DNA of 64,000 nt from DATCMH01 sp036563505. Lineage in GTDB: Bacteria > Pseudomonadota > Alphaproteobacteria > Rhizobiales > Beijerinckiaceae. Both the position numbers and the translations under genes were made by a program. Shown one piece after another: positions 1 through 8,804 of this stretch (within the stretch, counting starts at the first letter, position 1; each line of letters starts with the position of its first letter). The notes below the pieces were generated by a model. It was not told where the DNA came from. It ran no database searches and worked only from the letters and a program-made list of their open reading frames with translations. The DNA is taken from assembly GCA_036563505.1 (NCBI GenBank), contig DATCMH010000002.1, positions 496,001-560,000 of the forward strand. Reading direction: 5' to 3'.

Positions 1-263
1 ATCGGATCGGGCAGGACACCCTCGCCGAAGCGGTCCTTCATGTGCTGGTAGGGCGGCGTGTTGAGGTAGGAGCGCGCCTGCCAGCCGCCGGCATAGCGGC
101 TCTCGGAGCCGAGGGGAGCGACGCGGCCGGCGTCGAGATAGGAACGGGGGCGCACAGTGACGACGACACCGTCGCTGCTGCGCACGCGACGCACCTGCGC
201 CTCCGCCGGTACGGCGGACGCAACGGCCGCGAGGCTCAAGATTCCGAGAACGAGGGGGCGCAT
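1..263 (-). CDS. Secreted hypothetical protein, C-terminus outside window
   Basis: A leftward reading frame opens with ATG at 261-263 and runs off the left end without a stop, giving 87 codons. The protein starts MRPLVLGILSLAAVASAVPA followed by EAQ, a clear Sec signal peptide with a likely cleavage after the AxA-like PAEA segment. The mature part begins with a basic stretch (VRRVRSSDGVVV) and a Tyr/Arg-rich segment near residues 52-75. I do not recognise the family; the role is unknown apart from probable export to the periplasm. The start is followed 5' by GGAGCC-type sequence that could act as ribosome binding site. It is divergent from the molybdoenzyme gene. Confidence 0.6.
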   Translation of the reverse strand, partial: MRPLVLGILSLAAVASAVPAEAQVRRVRSSDGVVVTVRPRSYLDAGRVAPLGSESRYAGGWQARSYLNTPPYQHMKDRFGEGVLPDP

Positions 264-470
264 GGAGGGCTCCTGGTGACCACGGCGGGCAGGCTAATCG
301 ACGAAGCTTAACAGGTGGCGCTTCGCGGGTCAGCGGCAAGGCTGCCCGGGCGACAGATCAAGGCTCGGGCCGGCTCAAGGTTCCCTCCGCCGGCCTCAGC
401 GTTGCCGAACGACCGGGGCCGGCTTAGCGTTCACCTGCAGGGTCAACAGATCAGGAACGACACAATCATC

Positions 471-1658
471 ATGAGCGGCGCGGCCGAACGGTTTCCCGAC
501 GAGCGAAGCGGACACGAGGATCGAGGCGGCGCGCTTGAGGACGCTCCGGCCGAGGCGGTCCTGCGGGCGCTCCGCAAGGAGGCAGGCCTGCGCATCCTCG
601 GCAGCCGCCCCCTCGTTGCCGAGACCCCGGAGCACTGGCTCGACGACGACACCACGCCGCTGCACCGTTTCTTCGTGCGCAACAACGGTTTGACGCCCTC
701 TCTCGCGACCGATCCCGACCGCTGGCGGCTGGTGATCGACGGCGAAGTGCGCGAGCCCCTCTCCCTCAGCCTTGCCGAACTCAAGGAGCGCTTTCCCACC
801 CGCACCCACCACATGGTGCTCGAATGCGCCGGAAACGGGCGCGCCTTTTTCCAGCCGCCGGCCAAGGGCAATCCGTGGTCGAACGGCGGCGTCGGCTGTG
901 CCGCCTGGACGGGGGTGCCACTGGCCGAGGTGCTCGCCGCGGCTGGTGTCACCGAGCGTGCGGTCTATACCGCCCACGAGGGCGCCGACCCGCATACCTC
1001 CGATCCTGATCAGTTGCCGTTGTCGCGGGGCGTACCGATCGCCAAGGCGATGGACCCCATGAACCTCCTCGTCTTCGCGATGAACGGGGAGCCCTTGAAC
1101 CGCGCCCATGGCGGGCCCCTGCGCCTCGTCATTCCCGGTTGGGCAGGTTCCGTGAGCCACAAGTGGCTCACCCGGATCACGCTGCGCGACCGGGAGCACG
1201 ACGGACCCGGCATGCGCGGCACGTCCTACCGGCTGCCGCGCACCCCCATGGTGCCGGGCGGTCACGCCGACGAGGCCGGTTTCGAGGTGATCGGCGCCAT
1301 GCCGATCCGCTCAGTGATCACCAGTCCGCGGGCCAAGGCCCGCCTTCCCGCCGGCACGCGCCGTCTCGAGGTTCGCGGCCGGGCCTGGGGACACGAGAGC
1401 GAGGTGGCCCGCGTCGATCTCTCTCTCGATCTTGGCCAGACCTGGCACGAGACGGCGCTCGGCCCGCGGCGCAACCGCTACGACTGGCACCGCTGGTCGG
1501 TGGCCCTCGACCTGCCCTCCGACGGCTACTTCGAGCTCTGGGCCCGGGCGATGGATGCGGAAGGCCGCGCCCAGCCCTTCATCCCCGCCCGCTGGAACCC
1601 GCAAGGTTATGCCGGCAACGCGATCCACCGCGTGGCGATCACGGTCGGGGAGGGTTGA
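471..1658 (+). CDS. Sulfite-oxidase-like molybdopterin oxidoreductase
   Basis: 395-residue protein of the sulfite oxidase family. The oxidoreductase molybdopterin domain occupies about residues 50-270 and holds the molybdenum-ligating cysteine, Cys119, in the motif LECAGNGR; the Mo-co dimerisation domain fills the C-terminal third (about 280-390). Family members oxidise sulfite or related oxo-anions at a Mo-pterin centre and pass electrons to a cytochrome. No Tat or Sec signal is visible at the chosen start, so it is either cytosolic or exported with an unseen partner. The frame stays open upstream to 315, but the extra residues are low-complexity and basic, so the ATG at 471 was preferred; there is no strong Shine-Dalgarno sequence to decide it. 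No cytochrome gene lies next to it. The exact substrate is not established. Confidence 0.85.
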   Translation: MSGAAERFPDERSGHEDRGGALEDAPAEAVLRALRKEAGLRILGSRPLVAETPEHWLDDDTTPLHRFFVRNNGLTPSLATDPDRWRLVIDGEVREPLSLSLAELKERFPTRTHHMVLECAGNGRAFFQPPAKGNPWSNGGVGCAAWTGVPLAEVLAAAGVTERAVYTAHEGADPHTSDPDQLPLSRGVPIAKAMDPMNLLVFAMNGEPLNRAHGGPLRLVIPGWAGSVSHKWLTRITLRDREHDGPGMRGTSYRLPRTPMVPGGHADEAGFEVIGAMPIRSVITSPRAKARLPAGTRRLEVRGRAWGHESEVARVDLSLDLGQTWHETALGPRRNRYDWHRWSVALDLPSDGYFELWARAMDAEGRAQPFIPARWNPQGYAGNAIHRVAITVGEG

Positions 1659-1734
1659 GGGCGTTCTCTGGTGAAAGGGGTGGGCGGAAGGCGCCGCCCG
1701 GTGGAGTTGATAAAGGAAGATGAGTGCCTGCCCC

Positions 1735-2130
1735 AGCGCTTGCCCCACCCGACCCTCGCTGCGCGAGGGCCACCCTCCCCGCGAGCGGGGAGGGATGAGG
1801 GGCGCTGGTGCGCCCCCCTTCTCCCCTTGAGGGAGAAGGTGCCCTGCGCAGCAGGGCGGATGAGGGGTGGCGCGCAGCGCCTCGCGAAGCGAGCAGGATG
1901 CTCGGTGCGGAGAGAGACTGATCGGCCTTCCGGCCGGGCGCTCGTTGCCTCGCGCCACCCCTCTCCTGACCCCGCTTCGCGGGGCCACCCTCTCCCTCAA
2001 GGGGAAAGGGGAACAACGGAGCCGCCCCTCATCCCTCCCGCCTGCGGGGAGGGTGGACGGCGAAGCCGGACGGGTGGGGGCAGCGCTGGGCGTAAGCTCT
2101 CAGTTCTGCCGGCCCTAACCCCAGCCCGAA
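1735..2130. repeat. Intergenic palindromic repeat cluster (CCCTCTCCCC family)
   Basis: This gene-free stretch of nearly 400 bases is a mosaic of short inverted repeats of the type CCTCCCCGCGAGCGGGGAGG, CTTCTCCCCTTGAGGGAGAAG and CCCCGCTTCGCGGGG. The same words recur near 6.3-6.6 kb, 36.85-37.07 kb, 40.3-40.5 kb, 47.53 kb and 55.1-55.4 kb. They look like REP/REPIN-type elements, common between genes of GC-rich alphaproteobacteria, and may fold into hairpins between the convergent molybdoenzyme and PpiC genes. Frames that stay open through it show repeat-like Arg/Pro/Ser-rich products and are not taken as genes. Confidence 0.8.
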
Positions 2131-2141
2131 GCAACCCCGCC

Positions 2142-3029
2142 TTACGGCTTCTTCGTCTCCGGGGCGGCGATCGGCTTGCCCTGGTCGTCGAGGCGCTCGA
2201 CCTTGGCGTTGGAGCGCAGGCTGAGGATGATGTCCTGCTGCGTCTTGCGTGCAAGATAGCTCTCCACCTGCTCCTTCATCTCCTCGAAGGCCGGCACGGG
2301 CTTCGTGCGCTTCTCCTCGACCTTGATGACGTGCCAGCCGAACTGGCTCTTCACGGGCTCGGAGACTTGGCCCGGCTCCATCTTGAACGCGGCCTCGGCG
2401 AAGGGCTGGACCATGCGCTCCTTCGTGAAGAAGCCCAGATCCCCGCCCTCGGCCTTAGACCCCGGATCGGTCGAGGCTTCGGCGGCGATCTTGGCGAAGT
2501 CCTCGCCCTTCTTCACCCGCGCGGCGATCGCCTTCGCGTCCTCTTCCTTCTCGACGAGGATGTGGCGGGCGCGCACCTCCGGCTCGGGCGTCAGGTTCTT
2601 GACGGTGTCGTCGTAGAGCTTGCGCACGGCGTCCGGCGTCACACCCTTCTTCACCTCGCGCTCCAGGTACTCGTCGAGGAGTGCCTTGTCGCGGAGATAG
2701 GCCAGGCGGCGCTGGAAATCGGGCGAGTCGCCGATCTTGGCGTCCGTCGCGGCCTTGGCGCCGAGCTTGAGGTCGGTCATGTAGCCGATGAGCAGGTCGC
2801 GCTTCTGCGCATCCGCGACGCCCGGCAGGTTGAGGGCCGGATCCTCCGCCGCGAGCTGCAGGTCGCGCTCGGTGACGGTGATGCCGCTGCCGCGGGCCAA
2901 GACCTTGTCGGCGTTGGCGGCGGGCTGCGCCGCGGGAGCCGGGGCGGTCGCGGGAGCCTGGGCGAAGGCCAAGTCGGGCGCCGCGAGCGCGAGGGCGACG
3001 AGGCTCGAACGGAGTGTCAGGGCTTTCAT
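2142..3029 (-). CDS. PpiC/SurA-type periplasmic peptidyl-prolyl isomerase
   Basis: 295-residue exported parvulin. An N-terminal signal peptide (MKALTLRSSLVALALAAPDLAFAQA) is followed by an Ala/Pro-rich linker, a SurA-N-like helical chaperone segment (about 45-145) and a parvulin domain (about 150-245) with the hallmark pieces RARHILVEKEEDAKAIAARVKKGEDFAKIA, GGDLGFFTKERMVQPF and FGWHVIKVEEKR. Such proteins catalyse proline cis/trans isomerisation and assist folding of outer-membrane and secreted proteins. It is divergent from secA, which fits a common theme of protein export, though the 239 bases between them do not show a shared operator. The C-terminus carries a conserved helix (EEMKEQVESYLARKTQQDIILSL) and a basic tail. 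Family assignment is secure; whether it is essential like PrsA/PpiC homologues is unknown. Confidence 0.93.
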   Translation of the reverse strand: MKALTLRSSLVALALAAPDLAFAQAPATAPAPAAQPAANADKVLARGSGITVTERDLQLAAEDPALNLPGVADAQKRDLLIGYMTDLKLGAKAATDAKIGDSPDFQRRLAYLRDKALLDEYLEREVKKGVTPDAVRKLYDDTVKNLTPEPEVRARHILVEKEEDAKAIAARVKKGEDFAKIAAEASTDPGSKAEGGDLGFFTKERMVQPFAEAAFKMEPGQVSEPVKSQFGWHVIKVEEKRTKPVPAFEEMKEQVESYLARKTQQDIILSLRSNAKVERLDDQGKPIAAPETKKP

Positions 3030-3268
3030 CGATGCGTCCTCGGGATCAAGTCTCGACAGAGGCGGCCGCCGGGCGGCCGGGTCGCGGCCTGAATGCCGCC
3101 CTCGAGCGCCCTTGGCAAGCTGGGCAGGGGTGGCTGGCCGCTCACGATCGTGAGCGTCGCTGCGCTCGATTGGCGCAGGCTTTCGGATGCGCGCCCCGAT
3201 GATTAGGTCTATAAGGCCCGCCGCCCTTCCCCGTCATTCCGTCAAGACCCTTGACTGCAGGTTCCTCG

Positions 3269-6160
3269 ATGCTCGGCTCTCTCGCGAAGAAAATCTTCGG
3301 TTCGGCGAATGACCGCCGCCTGAAGTCCTACCGGCCGAAGGTTGCGGCCATCAACGCGATGGAGCCCGAAGTCGCCGCGCTGTCGGACGATCAGCTTCGC
3401 GCCCGCACCGGGATGCTGAAAGCGGAGCTTGCCGCCGGCAAGACCCTCGACGACATCCTGGTCCCGGCCTTCGCCACGGTGCGCGAAGGGGCCAAGCGCG
3501 CGCTCGGCCAGCGCCATTTCGACGTACAGCTCATCGGCGGGATGGTGCTGCACGAGGGCGGCATCGCGGAGATGCGCACGGGCGAAGGCAAGACCCTCGT
3601 CGCGACCCTGCCGGTTTACCTCAATGCGCTGGCCGGCAAGGGTGTCCACGTCGTGACCGTGAACGACTATCTCGCCAGCCGCGACGCGGAGTGGATGGGC
3701 AAGGTCTACAAGTTCCTCGGGCTCACCGTCGGCACCATCGTCCACGGCCTCGACGACGAGGAGCGCCAGCGCTCCTACGCTTGTGACATCACCTATGGCA
3801 CGAACAACGAGTACGGCTTCGATTATCTTCGCGACAACATGAAGTACGAGCTGAACCAGATGGTTCAGCGCGGCCATGCCTACGCGATCGTCGACGAGGT
3901 GGACTCGATCCTGGTCGACGAGGCGCGAACCCCCCTCATCATCTCAGGGCCCATCGACGACCGTTCGGAGCTCTACACCGCCGTCGACCAAATCATCCCG
4001 CGGCTCGTCAAGACCGACTATGACCTCGACGAGAAGCAGCGCGCCGTGTCGCTCACCGAGAGCGGCAACGAGCGGATGGAGGAGTGGCTGCGCGAGGCGG
4101 GCCTCATCAAGGAGGGCGACCTCTACGACGCCCACAACGCTACCCTCGTGCATCACCTCAACCAGGCTCTGCGCGCCCACACCCTCTTCACCCGGGACAA
4201 GGACTATATCGTCCGCAACGGCGAAGTCGTGATCATCGACGAGTTCACCGGCCGCATGATGCCGGGCCGGCGCTACTCGGAAGGTTTGCACCAGGCGCTC
4301 GAAGCCAAGGAGCGGGTGCAGATCCAGCCCGAGAACCAGACGCTGGCCTCCATCACGTTCCAGAACTACTTCCGCCTCTACAAGAAGCTCGCCGGCATGA
4401 CCGGCACGGCGGCGACCGAAGCCGACGAGTTCCAGGAGATCTACAACCTCGAGGTCGTCGAGATCCCGACGAACCGCGCCGTGGCCCGCCTCGACGAGGA
4501 CGACGAGGTCTACCGGACCGTCCAGGAGAAGTACGAGGGCATCATCCGCGAGATCGAGAAGGCGCACGAGCGGCGCCAGCCGGTGCTCGTCGGCACCGCC
4601 TCGATCGAGAAGTCGGAATTTATCGCCGAGCTCTTGCGCCAGCGCGGCTTCAAGCAGATCGACTTCTCGGATCCCAAGGCCCTCGGAACCCTTTACGCCG
4701 CGGCGCGGGAAGGGAAGGCCTCTCGGCAATTCGCCGTGCTGAACGCCCGCTTCCACGAGCAGGAAGCCCACATCGTCGCGGAAGCCGGCGTGCCGGGCGC
4801 GATCACCATCGCGACCAACATGGCCGGGCGCGGCACCGACATCAAACTCGGCGGCAACCTCGAGCTGCGCGTGTCGCAGGAGACCGCGGAGCTTCCCGAC
4901 GGGCCGGAGAAGGACGTGGTGACGGCCGCCATCGAGGCCGAGATCGCGGCGAACCGGGACGTGGTGCTTCGCTCCGGCGAGACGGTCGAGCTCGAGCCGG
5001 CCAAGGGCTCCCGTCCGGCCCGCACGGAGACCCGCCCGGGCGGCCTCTACATCATCGGCACGGAGCGCCACGAGAGCCGGCGCATCGACAATCAGCTGCG
5101 CGGCCGCTCGGGCCGCCAGGGCGATCCCGGCCGCTCCAAGTTCTACCTGTCGCTTCAGGATGACCTGATGCGCATCTTCGGCTCCGACCGCATGGACGGG
5201 ATGCTGCAGAAGCTCGGGTTGGAGGAAGGCGAGGCCATCATCCACCCCTGGATCAACAAGGCGATCGAGCGGGCGCAGGCCAAGGTCGAGGCGCGCAACT
5301 TCGACATGCGCAAGAACATCCTGAAGTACGACAACGTGATGAACGATCAGCGCAAGGTGGTCTTCGAGCAGCGTCGCGACTTCATGAGCCTCGAGAGCGT
5401 GCGCGACACGATCGACGAGATGCGCCACGGCGTGATCGATGACATCGTCGCCCGCCACATCCCGCCGCAGGCCTATGCCGAGCAATGGGATGTCGAGGGC
5501 CTCGCCGAGAGCGTGCAGAGCAACCTCAACCTCGACCTTCCCGTCGCCGACTGGGCCAAGGAGGAAGGCATCGCCGACGAGGAGATTCGCGAGCGCCTCC
5601 GCACGGCCGCGGATGCGGCCTACAAGGAGCGGGTCGAGCGCAACTCGGAAGAGGTGATGAACTACGTCGAGAAGCAGGTGCTGCTGCAGAGCCTCGACCA
5701 CCTCTGGCGCGAGCACCTCGTGACGCTCGACCATCTGCGCCAAGTGATCGGCTGGCGCGGCTTCGCCCAGCGCGACCCCTTGAACGAGTACAAGTCGGAA
5801 GCCTTCGAGCTCTTCAACGAACTCATCGCGCGCTTGCGCGATCAGGTGACGGGCCAGCTCATGCGGGTCGAGATCGTCTATCAGGAGCCGGAGCCGCAAG
5901 GCCTGCCGCCGATGTTCGCGCAGCACCTTGACCCGGCGACGGGCGAGAACGAGTTCGCGCTGGCCGGTGACCACGCGACTGGCAGCTTCGGCGGGGCGGG
6001 CCCGGCACTGGGCTACGCGGCGGCCGACGTCGCCACCTTGCCCGAGGTCGAGCGCGACCCGAACGACCCCTCGAGCTGGGGCAAAGTCTCCCGCAACGAG
6101 GCCTGCCCCTGCGGCTCGGGCAAGAAGTACAAGCACTGCCACGGCCGCTTCGTGGCGTGA
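3269..6160 (+). CDS. secA: Preprotein translocase ATPase SecA
   Basis: 963-residue SecA, the cytoplasmic motor that drives unfolded preproteins through SecYEG. Visible landmarks are the Walker A motif in MRTGEGKTL (about 102-110), the DEAD-like VDEVDSILVDEARTPL (about 209), the preprotein cross-linking domain, the second nucleotide-binding fold with MAGRGTDIKLGGN and RQGDPGRSKFYLSL, and a C-terminal zinc tail CPCGSGKKYKHCHG that binds SecB and phospholipid. Length matches alphaproteobacterial SecA. The ATG at 3269 begins the conserved MLGSLAKKIFGS; an in-frame TTG six codons upstream is possible but less likely. A G+C-rich hairpin lies downstream at 6207-6225. Confidence 0.98.
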   Translation: MLGSLAKKIFGSANDRRLKSYRPKVAAINAMEPEVAALSDDQLRARTGMLKAELAAGKTLDDILVPAFATVREGAKRALGQRHFDVQLIGGMVLHEGGIAEMRTGEGKTLVATLPVYLNALAGKGVHVVTVNDYLASRDAEWMGKVYKFLGLTVGTIVHGLDDEERQRSYACDITYGTNNEYGFDYLRDNMKYELNQMVQRGHAYAIVDEVDSILVDEARTPLIISGPIDDRSELYTAVDQIIPRLVKTDYDLDEKQRAVSLTESGNERMEEWLREAGLIKEGDLYDAHNATLVHHLNQALRAHTLFTRDKDYIVRNGEVVIIDEFTGRMMPGRRYSEGLHQALEAKERVQIQPENQTLASITFQNYFRLYKKLAGMTGTAATEADEFQEIYNLEVVEIPTNRAVARLDEDDEVYRTVQEKYEGIIREIEKAHERRQPVLVGTASIEKSEFIAELLRQRGFKQIDFSDPKALGTLYAAAREGKASRQFAVLNARFHEQEAHIVAEAGVPGAITIATNMAGRGTDIKLGGNLELRVSQETAELPDGPEKDVVTAAIEAEIAANRDVVLRSGETVELEPAKGSRPARTETRPGGLYIIGTERHESRRIDNQLRGRSGRQGDPGRSKFYLSLQDDLMRIFGSDRMDGMLQKLGLEEGEAIIHPWINKAIERAQAKVEARNFDMRKNILKYDNVMNDQRKVVFEQRRDFMSLESVRDTIDEMRHGVIDDIVARHIPPQAYAEQWDVEGLAESVQSNLNLDLPVADWAKEEGIADEEIRERLRTAADAAYKERVERNSEEVMNYVEKQVLLQSLDHLWREHLVTLDHLRQVIGWRGFAQRDPLNEYKSEAFELFNELIARLRDQVTGQLMRVEIVYQEPEPQGLPPMFAQHLDPATGENEFALAGDHATGSFGGAGPALGYAAADVATLPEVERDPNDPSSWGKVSRNEACPCGSGKKYKHCHGRFVA

Positions 6161-6200
6161 GGCGGCTTCGGGCTTAGGCGGCCTCTCCGCCCTGCACCTT

Positions 6201-6292
6201 TGTCATGGCCGGGCTTGACCCGGCCATCTCGGTTCGGAGGCGGTGACGGTTTCGCGCCAAGGTTCGCGGGTCAAGCCCACGAGCGACATAGG
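6201..6292. repeat. GGCCGGGCTTGACCCGGCC repeat and hairpin downstream of secA
   Basis: Positions 6207-6225 form a perfect hairpin with 7-base arms GGCCGGG/CCCGGCC and a 5-base loop, 46 bases after the secA stop. It lacks a U-tract, so it is at best a transcript-stabilising or Rho-assisted element rather than a classical terminator. The sequence type (TGTCATGGCCGGGCTTGACCCGGCCA) resembles an intergenic repeat widespread in Rhizobiales, and the partner copy GGTTCGCGGGTCAAGCCCACGAGCGACA follows at about 6261-6289. Confidence 0.55.
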
Positions 6293-6306
6293 TGGTGGTC
6301 TGTTCT

Positions 6307-6598
6307 GCTCGGGCCCATGCCCAGCGCCCCCTCACCCAGCCGGCTCTCGCCGGCCACCCTCTCCCACGAGGGGAGAGGGTTGGACCGCCCGGGCTCTGGT
6401 TCCGGTGATCTGACACCTGGGTGCGCGTCCCCTCTCCCCTTGTGGGAGAGGGCTTCGCCTGCGCACCGGCAGGCTAAGCAAGGGAGCGCCAGCGACCGAA
6501 GGGTGAGGGGTATCTCTCCGCCACCCGGACCCATGCCCAGCACCCCCTCATCCGACCTCGCTCACGCCGGTCACCTTCTCACTCAAGGGGAGAAGGGC
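6307..6598. repeat. Intergenic palindromic repeat cluster (CCCTCTCCCC family)
   Basis: Gene-free spacer between the convergent secA and TorF-like genes. It holds several hairpins such as CCCTCTCCCACGAGGGGAGAGGG and CCCTCTCCCCTTGTGGGAGAGGG. The block at about 6443-6510 (GAGGGCTTCGCCTGCGCACCGG... ending in GGTGAGGGG) recurs almost identically at about 36883-36936 and 55359-55422. No coding signal is seen. Confidence 0.8.
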
Positions 6599-7549
6599 TC
6601 ACTTCGCCGGCGCGAAGATGCCGAGTTGGCTCGCCACCAAGTCCACGGACAAAGTCGCGACGAAGGTTTCGCTGCACCAGTTGGAGCGGCCTCCGTTGAA
6701 CACGCCGCGCGGGTCGGTGGTGTTCAGGAAGCAGTCGCGCTTACCGAGGTTGGTGTCGTGGTAGCGCAGATCGAGGGTGACCTGCTTGTAGGTGTAGGAC
6801 GCGCCGATGTTCCAGGTCGTGTAGTCGGCGAGCTTGATCGAGCCGAGCTGGGGCGAGGTCTTGCCCAGATCGTAGTAGCCGATCTCGCCCGAGAACGCGA
6901 GGACGCCGGGGCCGACGAGGCCCTCGGGGAGCGCGTACTTCGCCGTGCCGTTGATGTAGGTCGCCGGCGCGCCGGTGCCGAGCCAATCGTAGGCATGGAA
7001 GACGCCGCCGCCGATCGTCCACTGGTCGCTGGGCGTCCAGGTCACCTTGCCCGCGAATTCCAGGAAGTCGGTGTTGCGGGGCGTGAGGATGCCAGGCCCA
7101 TCGAAGGTGCCGAAGAAGAACGTGTCGTAGGTGACGGGCGAATAGGGGTTCAGGAAGCGGCGCTCGCCCGGGTAGTAGTAGTAGATCAGCCCGAAGTCGA
7201 AGGTGAACTGGCCGAATTTCGGCCGGATACCGATGGTGAGGTCAACTTCCTGCTGCGGCTTCGTCGGCAGGTCGACGCGGTAGGTAGCAAAGCCCGCGTA
7301 GAAGAAGTTATCGAAGAGCTGCACCTCGCCGTAGCTCTGGACGCTCGGCCGGCGGTTCGACTGGGAGATGCCGCGGAAGATGTAGTCGGAGGCGAGGCGC
7401 GCGCCGAAGATGAAGTCGATCGGCGTCGAAGCCGCGACCGCCACCGGCGCGGGCATCACCTTCGGCGCCGCGAGGTCCGCCGCCGCAGCACCAGCAGTGC
7501 CGCCGACCGTCAGCGCCGCCGCCATCATCCAACTCGTCTTGCCCCGCAT
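6599..7549 (-). CDS. TorF-like outer-membrane porin family protein
   Basis: 316-residue exported protein. A signal peptide (MRGKTSWMMAAALTVGGTAGAAAA) is followed by a short Pro/Ala linker and a body rich in alternating aromatic and polar residues typical of transmembrane beta strands (DYIFRGISQSN, FFYAGFATYRVDL, FTFDFGLIYYYYPG, WNIGASYTYKQVTLDLRYHDTNL). The segment SDYIFRGISQSN near residue 55 is the hallmark of the TorF family of putative porins (gcw_chp). The function is assumed to be outer-membrane passage of small solutes, but no substrate is known. Two cysteines near the C-terminus (DCFLN, NWCSETF) may form a disulfide. It is a single-gene unit facing secA. Confidence 0.85.
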   Translation of the reverse strand: MRGKTSWMMAAALTVGGTAGAAAADLAAPKVMPAPVAVAASTPIDFIFGARLASDYIFRGISQSNRRPSVQSYGEVQLFDNFFYAGFATYRVDLPTKPQQEVDLTIGIRPKFGQFTFDFGLIYYYYPGERRFLNPYSPVTYDTFFFGTFDGPGILTPRNTDFLEFAGKVTWTPSDQWTIGGGVFHAYDWLGTGAPATYINGTAKYALPEGLVGPGVLAFSGEIGYYDLGKTSPQLGSIKLADYTTWNIGASYTYKQVTLDLRYHDTNLGKRDCFLNTTDPRGVFNGGRSNWCSETFVATLSVDLVASQLGIFAPAK

Positions 7550-7730
7550 CGCTCTCGCCCTTCGTGGAAACCCGGCGCTCGAACGCGCCCATTTCCGCGA
7601 AGCCTGAGGGAGCTACGCCTGAGCCTCAAAGGCTTTCGTTGAGCATTTGCCGCCTTCTTAGGCAAACCCGGGGTTGGCTAAAGATTCAGCGCGAGAGTGT
7701 TGCACAGGAACAACATACGTTAGTCTTACG

Positions 7731-8804
7731 TCAGGCGTAGGCCTGCTTGAGGTCGAGCGTCGCCCGATGCCCGACATCGTCGTAATGCGCGTCGAGCCAG
7801 TCCTTGGCGCAGGACCGTCCCACATCCCTGAGCTCCTGGAAGAAGTTCCAGTCGGCGTTGAGCCGCGAGGCGGCCGTGTAGGCGTCGAGCTCGCGCCCGC
7901 CGTCGATCCGGTGCATCAGCACGCGCTTGTACTCGTCCCGGGAGAGCTTGCCCTCGTCGATGAGGCGCAGCACGAAGTCGACGGCGCGCAACTCGCGCAG
8001 CAACCCGCCGTTGAACGTGATCTCGGTCAGCCGGTTCTGGATCGCGTGGGCGGTGGTCGGCGTGGTGCGCCGCTCGATGGGGTTGATCTGCACCAGGAGG
8101 ACGTCGTCGGCGGCCGTGTCGTAGAAGAGCGGGTAGAGGGCGGGATTGCCCATGTAGCCGCCGTCCCAGTAGGGTACGCCCTGGATCTCCACCGCCTTGA
8201 ACAGGGTCGGCAGGCAGGCGGAGGCGAGCACGTGGTCGGCGGTGAGCTCGGAGCGCGTGAAGATCGCGGTCTTGCCGGTCCAGACATTGGTCGCGGCGAT
8301 GAAGAGCTTCACGTCGTCGGGGGCGGCCCGCAGGCGGCCGAAATCGATCGAGTCGTCGACCGCGTCGCGCAAGGGATTGATGTCGAGCGGGTTCGTCTCG
8401 TAGGGGCTCACCGCTCGCTGCCACACGTCGAGCCAGAGCTGAATCGGCGATCCGTCGGAGCACCAATGGCCGAGGAAGCGGTCGAAGAGCGCGCGCTGGA
8501 CGGGGTTCAGGCTGCCGTCGAGGCTGACGCGGCGCCAGAACGTCTCGAGTCCCGCCCGTGCGCCGTCCGCCCCGCCCGCGACCCAGCCGTCGGCGAGGAC
8601 CACCGCGTTCATGGCCCCGGCGCTCGCCCCCGAGATGGCCTCGATGGCGAGCCGCCCGTCCTCGAGGAGGTAGTCGAGCACGCCCCAGGTGAAGGCGCCG
8701 TGCGCCCCGCCGCCTTGGAGGGCGAGCGAAATCGACTTCTCGGCCTTCGGCCCGGCGAGGCCGCGAGGCGCGCTGGCGGGCGTCGGGCGGGGCCGCCGGC
8801 TCAT
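7731..8804 (-). CDS. Patatin-like phospholipase
   Basis: 357-residue patatin-fold hydrolase. It shows the oxyanion motif GGGAHG, the nucleophile elbow G-A-S-A-G (in AISGASAGAMNAVV, about residue 60) and the partner Asp in WDGGYMGN, i.e. a Ser-Asp dyad. It starts with a basic, Pro-rich N-terminus without a signal peptide, suggesting cytoplasmic or peripheral membrane action. The ATG at 8804 overlaps the stop of the 3-hydroxybutyrate dehydrogenase gene in an ATGA arrangement, so the two are translationally coupled. This pairing is common in rhizobia and suggests a role in lipid or polyhydroxybutyrate turnover that yields substrate for the dehydrogenase; that role is inference. Family assignment is firm. 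Confidence 0.92.
   Translation of the reverse strand: MSRRPRPTPASAPRGLAGPKAEKSISLALQGGGAHGAFTWGVLDYLLEDGRLAIEAISGASAGAMNAVVLADGWVAGGADGARAGLETFWRRVSLDGSLNPVQRALFDRFLGHWCSDGSPIQLWLDVWQRAVSPYETNPLDINPLRDAVDDSIDFGRLRAAPDDVKLFIAATNVWTGKTAIFTRSELTADHVLASACLPTLFKAVEIQGVPYWDGGYMGNPALYPLFYDTAADDVLLVQINPIERRTTPTTAHAIQNRLTEITFNGGLLRELRAVDFVLRLIDEGKLSRDEYKRVLMHRIDGGRELDAYTAASRLNADWNFFQELRDVGRSCAKDWLDAHYDDVGHRATLDLKQAYA

Noticed and set aside
315..470. A 52-residue extension of the sulfite-oxidase-like protein
   Set aside because: Basic, low-complexity residues with no signal peptide character; conservation starts at the downstream ATG.
1735..2130. Regularly spaced short repeats considered as a CRISPR array
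   Set aside because: The units are palindromic, vary in sequence and spacing, have no unique spacers of constant length and no cas genes nearby.
3944..6142. A 732-codon open frame antisense to secA
   Set aside because: Shadow of a conserved gene; no family motif and no ribosome-binding signal that stands out.
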